This document shows positions 5,552 to 9,774 of a stretch of 9,774 nt of DNA, one piece after another. The notes under the pieces are model-generated. The model made no database searches and was not told where the DNA came from. It saw only the letters and a list, made by a program, of their open reading frames with translations. The stretch's first letter is position 1; each line of letters begins with the position of its first letter. Origin of the DNA: Acholeplasmataceae bacterium UBA5617 (GTDB taxonomy: Bacteria > Bacillota_I > Bacilli_A > Acholeplasmatales > Acholeplasmataceae); the NCBI GenBank assembly GCA_002424575.1, contig DIKN01000085.1, forward strand, positions 1 to 9,774, in the 5' to 3' direction. The translations under genes were made by a program, and so were the position numbers.

Positions 5552-5860
5552 ATGGCAAAAGATGTAATTAAGATTCGTTTAAAGGCTTACGATCACAGAT
5601 TGATTGATCAAGCTGCGAAGAAGATTGTGGAAAGCGCATTAAGAACAGGTGCGACTGTCCAAGGGCCTATCCCCCTTCCTACTGAAAAGGAAATCTTCAC
5701 CATCTTACGTTCACCACACGTCAACAAAGATTCACGTGAACAATTCGAACGTAGAACGCACAAGAGACTTATTCAAATCCTTGATCCAAATCCCAAAACG
5801 ATCAGTGCATTAATGGATATTGACCTTCCATCAGGAATCGATATCGTTCTTAAAAAATAA
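5552..5860 (+). CDS. rpsJ: Small ribosomal subunit protein uS10
   Basis: S10 is a 30S head protein and, as NusE, also part of the NusB/NusG antitermination machinery. The 102-aa length is standard. IKIRLKAYDHRLIDQAAKKIVE (7-28, quoted in part) and the RSPHVNKDSREQFERRTHKR (53-72) loop that inserts into the 30S head are conserved, as is the end, LPSGIDIVLKK. Translation is set by AAAGGAG (5536-5542), 9 nt before the ATG and next to the leader hairpin. It is the first gene of the operon, as is usual, and is followed 26 bp later by rplC. Confidence 0.98.
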   Translation: MAKDVIKIRLKAYDHRLIDQAAKKIVESALRTGATVQGPIPLPTEKEIFTILRSPHVNKDSREQFERRTHKRLIQILDPNPKTISALMDIDLPSGIDIVLKK

Positions 5861-5886
5861 CACAAAAACAAGAAAGAGGTTAAATT

Positions 5887-6525
5887 ATGGCCAAAGGAAT
5901 CTTAGGTAGAAAACTTGGAATGACACAAATTTTCGATGAAAATGGAACACTCATTCCAGTAACCGTTGTCGATGTGGCTGACAATGTGGTCCTGCAGCAA
6001 AAAACTGTCGAAACAGACGGTTATGTTGCAACACAAGTTGGTTTCGAAACGAAACGGGACAAAGTAAGTAACAAGCCTGAACAAGGGCACGTGAAAAAAG
6101 CTAATACAGCACCTAAGCGCTTCATTAGAGAAATCCGCTTTGAAGAAGTGCAGAATGAATTAGTTAATTTGACGGTCGGTGACCTTGTGAAGACAGATGT
6201 ATTCAAGGTTGGTGAAGTCGTCGATGTCACTGGAACTTCTAAAGGTAAGGGTTTTGAGGGTTCTATTACGAGACATGGACATACACGTGGTCCAATGACT
6301 CACGGTTCGAGATACCACCGTGGTCCAGGTTCGATGGGTGCCATGAAAGGTAAGCTCAAAGGTAAATTGCTACCGGGGCATATGGGACATGAAACAGTCA
6401 CCATTCAGAACTTGAAAATTGCAGGTGTCGATGTAGAAAATCAATTGCTTTTGATCAGCGGAAGCGTACCAGGACCTAACAAGAGTCTTGTTATTGTAAA
6501 ATCTGCGATCAAGAGTGTGAAGTAA
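5887..6525 (+). CDS. rplC: Large ribosomal subunit protein uL3
   Basis: L3 nucleates 50S assembly and reaches toward the peptidyl transferase centre. It is 212 aa, of normal length. The N-terminus GILGRKLGMTQIF (4-16) is the family signature. The long central loop, roughly residues 117-165, carries the basic Gly/His-rich stretch (SKGKGFEG, RHGHTRGPMTHGSRYHRGPGSMG) that contacts 23S rRNA. The C-terminal barrel half ends in GPNKSLVIVKSAIK. The start is supported by AGAAAGAGG (5871-5879), 7 nt before ATG. Confidence 0.98.
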   Translation: MAKGILGRKLGMTQIFDENGTLIPVTVVDVADNVVLQQKTVETDGYVATQVGFETKRDKVSNKPEQGHVKKANTAPKRFIREIRFEEVQNELVNLTVGDLVKTDVFKVGEVVDVTGTSKGKGFEGSITRHGHTRGPMTHGSRYHRGPGSMGAMKGKLKGKLLPGHMGHETVTIQNLKIAGVDVENQLLLISGSVPGPNKSLVIVKSAIKSVK

Positions 6526-6536
6526 GGAGGGTCACC

Positions 6537-7166
6537 ATGCCAAAACTCAATGTATTAAATCAAACAGGTCAAACGGTTGCTGAACTCACCTTATCGGATT
6601 ATGTGTTCGGTATTGAACCGCATCAACAAGCTTTATATGATGTTGTCAATGCTCAACGCGCAGCAATGAGACAGGGTACACACGATGTTAAAAATCGCGG
6701 TGAAGTATCCGGTGGTGGTAAAAAGCCATGGCGTCAAAAGGGTACAGGTCGTGCTCGCCAAGGTTCAACACGTGCGCCACAATGGCGTCACGGTGGTGTC
6801 GTCTTCGGACCAACACCAAGAAGTTATGCAATCAAGCTTAATCAAAAAGTTCGTCAATTAGCGCTTCGTTCAGCATTGTCATATCATGCAGCTAATGGAC
6901 AGTTAAAAGTTGTTGATAATCTCGGTATTGAAACACCAAAAACAAAATTATTCCAGCAAATGTTGACTAATTTAGGTGTTGATGGTAAGACGTTGATCGT
7001 TGCAACAACCTTTACGGACAATGATGTGCTTGCAGCAAGAAACATCCCAACCGTTGCATTCTCAGAAGTTGGACATGTCAGCGTATATGACATCCTTAAC
7101 TGTAAGAATGTCATCATCACCAAAGATGCGGTTGCAGCATTAGAGGAGGTCTTGGGCAATGACTAA
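6537..7166 (+). CDS. rplD: Large ribosomal subunit protein uL4
   Basis: L4 lines the exit tunnel and in E. coli is the autogenous repressor of the S10 operon. It is 209 aa. The extended loop, about residues 45-98, carries the tunnel-lining basic sequence (SGGGKKPWRQKGTGRARQGS, then RAPQWRHGGVVFGP). The C-terminal globular half (about 110-205) is more variable, as usual. Its ribosome binding site AAGGAGG (6524-6530) overlaps the rplC stop codon. The last eight bases overlap the start of rplW, so the two are translationally coupled. Confidence 0.98.
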   Translation: MPKLNVLNQTGQTVAELTLSDYVFGIEPHQQALYDVVNAQRAAMRQGTHDVKNRGEVSGGGKKPWRQKGTGRARQGSTRAPQWRHGGVVFGPTPRSYAIKLNQKVRQLALRSALSYHAANGQLKVVDNLGIETPKTKLFQQMLTNLGVDGKTLIVATTFTDNDVLAARNIPTVAFSEVGHVSVYDILNCKNVIITKDAVAALEEVLGND

Positions 7167-7446
7167 ATATTATGATATTCTCAAAGCTCCAATCATTACT
7201 GAACAAACAACAAAATTGATTGAAAGCCAAAATCGCTATACCTTTAAGGTTGATCCAAAAGCGAATAAAGTTGAAATCAAAAAAGCTGTTGAAACCATCT
7301 TCAATGTCAAGGTTTTATCAGTTAATACCATCAACGTACTTCCAAAGTATAAGAAGATGGGTAAGTATGAAGGTTACAAATCTGCTTATAAGAAAGCAGT
7401 CGTTAAATTAGTTGAAGGTCAAAAGATTGACGCCTTCACCATTTAA
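7159..7446 (+). CDS. rplW: Large ribosomal subunit protein uL23
   Basis: L23 sits at the tunnel exit and docks trigger factor and SRP. It is 95 aa. The motifs ILKAPIITEQTT (7-18) and YTFKVDPKANKVEIKKAVE (27-45) are typical, followed by the rRNA-binding extension with KYKKMGKYEGYKSAYKKAVV. The ATG lies inside the end of rplD (8-bp overlap), with GAGGAGG at 7143-7149 in the rplD coding region. This suggests tight coupling of L4 and L23 synthesis. Confidence 0.98.
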   Translation: MTKYYDILKAPIITEQTTKLIESQNRYTFKVDPKANKVEIKKAVETIFNVKVLSVNTINVLPKYKKMGKYEGYKSAYKKAVVKLVEGQKIDAFTI

Positions 7447-7474
7447 AGTGAAAGATTAGAGGAGGTTTAACCAA

Positions 7475-8305
7475 ATGGCGGTTAAAAAATACAACCCGAC
7501 AACCCCAGGTCGTCGTGGCATGAGTGTGCTAACATTCGAAGAAATTACAACATCTACTCCTGAAAAATCACTACTTGAGCCATTTTCTCGCACAGGTGGA
7601 CGTAATAACCAAGGTAAGATTACCGTTCGTCACATCGGTGGCGGTGCAAAAAGAAAATATCGTGTAATTGATTTTAAGCGCAACAAAGACAACATCATCG
7701 GTAAGGTCGCAACGATTGAATACGATCCAAACCGCAGTGCTAACATCGCGCTCATCAACTATGTAGATGGAGAAAAAAGATACATCCTTGCTCCAAAGGG
7801 CTTGGAAGTAGGTATGGACATTGTTTCAGGTGAACAAGTAGATATCAAGACAGGAAATGCTCTTCCCATTATGAACATTCCCGTCGGTACAATCATTCAC
7901 AACATTGAACTATCCCCAGGACGCGGTGGTCAAATCGCACGTTCTGCAGGTGCATCTGCACAGATTTTAGGTCGTGAAGATAAATATGTCTTACTTCGCC
8001 TTCAATCAGGTGAAGTTCGTAAGGTCTTAGGTACATGTCGCGCAACCATCGGTGTTGTCGGTAATGAAACTTGGGAACTCGTCAATATCGGTAAAGCTGG
8101 AAGAAAACGTCACATGGGTGTTCGCCCAACCGTACGTGGATCTGCCATGAACCCGAACGACCACCCACACGGTGGTGGTGAAGGTAAAGCACCTATCGGT
8201 AGAAAGCAACCCATGACCCCATGGGGTAAAAAAGGTCGCGGTGTGAAGACTCGCGATCATAAGAAAGCGTCCAACGATTTAATCGTTCGTCGCCGTTCGA
8301 AGTAG
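7475..8305 (+). CDS. rplB: Large ribosomal subunit protein uL2
   Basis: L2 is needed for subunit joining and supports the peptidyl transferase centre. It is 276 aa. The N-terminal part YNPTTPGRRGMSVLTFEEIT (6-25) precedes the OB-fold and SH3-like RNA-binding domains (about 60-200, with SPGRGGQIARSAGASAQ). The C-terminal loop reads MNPNDHPHGGGEG (225-237); His230 corresponds to the conserved His229 of E. coli. The gene has a full GAGGAGG site (7459-7465) and ends in TAG. Confidence 0.98.
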   Translation: MAVKKYNPTTPGRRGMSVLTFEEITTSTPEKSLLEPFSRTGGRNNQGKITVRHIGGGAKRKYRVIDFKRNKDNIIGKVATIEYDPNRSANIALINYVDGEKRYILAPKGLEVGMDIVSGEQVDIKTGNALPIMNIPVGTIIHNIELSPGRGGQIARSAGASAQILGREDKYVLLRLQSGEVRKVLGTCRATIGVVGNETWELVNIGKAGRKRHMGVRPTVRGSAMNPNDHPHGGGEGKAPIGRKQPMTPWGKKGRGVKTRDHKKASNDLIVRRRSK

Positions 8306-8315
8306 GAGGAAAATT

Positions 8316-8597
8316 ATGGCACGTTCAGTTAAAAAAGGTCCATTCTGTGATGAACATTTACTTAAGAAGGTCCAAAAGCAGAATGCAGCAAACGAAAATA
8401 AAGTGATCCAAACATGGTCACGCCGTTCAACGGTTTTCCCTGACTTCGTTGGTCATACAGTTGCTGTCTATAACGGCAAATCACACATCCCCGTGTATGT
8501 CACCGAAGATATGGTCGGACATAAGTTTGGTGAATTTGCACCAACGCGTACCTATCATGGTCACAACAAGGAAGACAAGAAAGCTAAGAAGAAGTGA
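8316..8597 (+). CDS. rpsS: Small ribosomal subunit protein uS19
   Basis: S19 forms a 30S head complex with S13 near the A site. It is 93 aa with the signatures RSVKKGPFCDEHLLKKV (3-19), TWSRRSTVFPDFVGHTVAVY (33-52) and HKFGEFAPTRTYHGHNKEDKK (69-89, quoted in part). The ribosome binding site AGGAGG (8304-8309) overlaps the rplB TAG stop. It ends in TGA, showing that TGA is a stop codon in this organism. Confidence 0.98.
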   Translation: MARSVKKGPFCDEHLLKKVQKQNAANENKVIQTWSRRSTVFPDFVGHTVAVYNGKSHIPVYVTEDMVGHKFGEFAPTRTYHGHNKEDKKAKKK

Positions 8598-8615
8598 TTG
8601 GAGGAGAAATGAAAC

Positions 8616-8951
8616 ATGGAAACTAGAGCTATAGCTAAAACTGTTCGCATTGCTCCGAGAAAAGCGAGACTGGTCATCGACCTCATTCGTGGTAAGAAAA
8701 TTAAGGAAGCACAAGCCATCTTAATGTTCACACCACGCGCTGCTTCACCAATTATTCTCAAAGTGCTCAACAGTGCAGTTGCCAACGCTGAGCACAACAA
8801 CAATGCAAACGTAGAAAATCTTTATGTTAAAGAATGTTATGTCAATGAAAGTGTTCGCTTAAAGAGATTGTTCCCAAGAGCAAAAGGTCAAGGCGATATC
8901 ATTCAAAAGAGAAGCAGCCACATCACAGTTGTTGTGGCAGATAAAGAGTAG
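8616..8951 (+). CDS. rplV: Large ribosomal subunit protein uL22
   Basis: L22 lines the exit tunnel, and its beta-hairpin reaches the macrolide-binding region. It is 111 aa. The RIAPRKARLVIDLIRGKK (11-28) helix and the ending RLKRLFPRAKGQGDIIQKRS (81-100) hairpin are conserved, followed by SHITVVVADKE. The start at 8616 is set by GGAGGAG (8600-8606) with 9 nt spacing; the closer ATG at 8609 is out of frame and opens only a five-codon reading frame. It ends in TAG. Confidence 0.98.
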   Translation: METRAIAKTVRIAPRKARLVIDLIRGKKIKEAQAILMFTPRAASPIILKVLNSAVANAEHNNNANVENLYVKECYVNESVRLKRLFPRAKGQGDIIQKRSSHITVVVADKE

Positions 8952-8963
8952 AGGTGAGAGCAC

Positions 8964-9728
8964 ATGGGACAAAAAGTTAATCCAGTAGGTATGCGCCTCG
9001 GTATCATTCGCAACTGGGATTCCAAGTGGTACGCTGAAAAAACAGTCGTTCCTTCCTTGGTAAAAGAAGATGCATTGATCCGCGTATACTTAAACGATTT
9101 TTATAAAAAAGCCGCAGTATCTCACGTCGAAATCGAACGCGTGAAAGGTAAGGGTGGAAAAGATCGCGTCAAAGTGACTCTCCACACAGCAAAGCCTGGT
9201 ATTGTCATCGGTAGAGATGCCGAAACTAAGAAAAAGGCTGTTGCCGCTTTAGAAAAACTTACCAAGAAAGAAGTTGTCTTCAACGTTGTTGAAGTCAAAC
9301 GTCCAGAACGTGTAGCAACCCTCGTTGCACAAAGTATTGCAGAACAACTCGAAAGCCGTGCGTCCTTCAGACGTGTTCAAAAGATTGCTATGCAAAGAGC
9401 ACTCAAATCAGGTGCTAAAGGTGTTAAGACCCTTGTCTCCGGTCGCCTTGGTGGTGCGGAAATCGCGCGCAGCGAAGGATACTCTGAAGGTCAAGTTCCT
9501 CTTCATACCTTACGTGCAGACATCGATTACGCGACTGCAGAAGCACACACCACTTATGGTGTACTAGGCGTCAAAGTCTGGATCTATAACGGTGAAGTTT
9601 TACCTGGACAAACACGTGAAGAAAACCTGAGAAAGCAAGATGAAAGAGCACCACGTCAAGATAACAGAGAAAGACGCGCACCTCGTGAAAACAAGGGTAA
9701 CGCTCGTGACAGCAAGGGAGGCAAGTAA
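8964..9728 (+). CDS. rpsC: Small ribosomal subunit protein uS3, with altered KH loop and charged tail
   Basis: S3 lies at the mRNA entry channel and has a type II KH domain followed by the C-terminal S3 domain. MGQKVNPVGMRLGIIRNWDS (1-20) and the C-terminal LGVKVWIYNGEVLPG (201-215) are canonical. In the KH loop the usual GKxG is G-R-D-A (residues 83-86 within VIGRDAE), so the last Gly is Ala. At 254 aa it is longer than the common 210-235, because of a tail from about residue 219 rich in Arg, Glu, Asp and Asn, with the repeated unit RAPRQDN / RAPREN. The start is supported by GAGGTGAG just upstream. Confidence 0.97.
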   Translation: MGQKVNPVGMRLGIIRNWDSKWYAEKTVVPSLVKEDALIRVYLNDFYKKAAVSHVEIERVKGKGGKDRVKVTLHTAKPGIVIGRDAETKKKAVAALEKLTKKEVVFNVVEVKRPERVATLVAQSIAEQLESRASFRRVQKIAMQRALKSGAKGVKTLVSGRLGGAEIARSEGYSEGQVPLHTLRADIDYATAEAHTTYGVLGVKVWIYNGEVLPGQTREENLRKQDERAPRQDNRERRAPRENKGNARDSKGGK

Positions 9729-9730
9729 TC

Positions 9731-9774
9731 ATGTTAATGCCTAAAAGAACAAAATTCCGTCGTCCTCATCGCGT
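9731..9774 (+). CDS. rplP: Large ribosomal subunit protein uL16 (5' end only)
   Basis: Only the first 14 codons lie in the window: MLMPKRTKFRRPHR, the typical L16 N-terminus. The gene runs off the right edge. The start is two bases after the rpsC stop, with GGGAGG (9716-9721) inside the end of rpsC. In other bacteria rpmC and rpsQ would follow. Confidence 0.92.
   Translation, partial: MLMPKRTKFRRPHR

Noticed and set aside
8609..8626. ATG at 8609 ahead of rplV
   Set aside because: It is only 2 nt from the ribosome binding site, out of frame with rplV, and stops after five codons.

Overview
The window comes from a low-GC Gram-positive bacterium, in the broad neighbourhood of Firmicutes such as Erysipelotrichia or the walled and wall-less relatives of the Mollicutes. 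Evidence is the AT-rich intergenic DNA, strong AGGAGG-type ribosome binding sites, CCA-encoded tRNAs, a FabT/DegV lipid module, and a Firmicutes-type S10 operon. TGA is a real stop (rpsS ends in TGA; TAA and TAG are also used), so the genetic code is standard and this is not a Mycoplasma/Spiroplasma-type code. I cannot name the genus from the sequence alone.

Layout, all genes on the + strand. (1) 21-262: three tRNA genes, initiator fMet(CAT), Asp(GTC) and Phe(GAA), closed by a rho-independent terminator at 276-300. (2) 354-1031: an AT-rich orphan gene whose middle resembles a PD-(D/E)XK nuclease fold; a perfect palindrome sits just upstream. (3) 1125-2431: a two-gene operon of a DegV/FakB-type fatty-acid-binding protein and a FabT-like MarR repressor, with a FabT-box-like palindrome between its promoter and the first start codon, and a terminator at 2446-2470. 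(4) 2554-5358: a second two-gene operon of a ROK-family sugar kinase and a 620-aa protein that can be aligned by eye over nearly its full length with PTS Enzyme I, but has lost some PEP/Mg2+ residues while keeping the phospho-histidine and active-site cysteine positions. (5) 5362-9774: the start of the S10 ribosomal protein operon (rpsJ, rplC, rplD, rplW, rplB, rpsS, rplV, rpsC, start of rplP), with its promoter partly inside the preceding terminator hairpin and a structured leader of about 130 nt.

How it works together: the fatty-acid module looks self-contained and autoregulated (FakB-like carrier plus FabT-like repressor plus its own operator). The ROK kinase and Enzyme I-like protein are co-transcribed, which suggests a role for the latter in sugar or PEP status rather than in an ordinary PTS, although no PTS partner is visible here. 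The S10 cluster is conventional in order; its unusual points are the terminator/promoter overlap, the leader RNA, and an S3 protein with an altered KH GXXG loop and a charged tail. The best candidates for something undescribed are the Enzyme I-like protein, the FakB-FabT operon with its operator, and the rpsJ leader.
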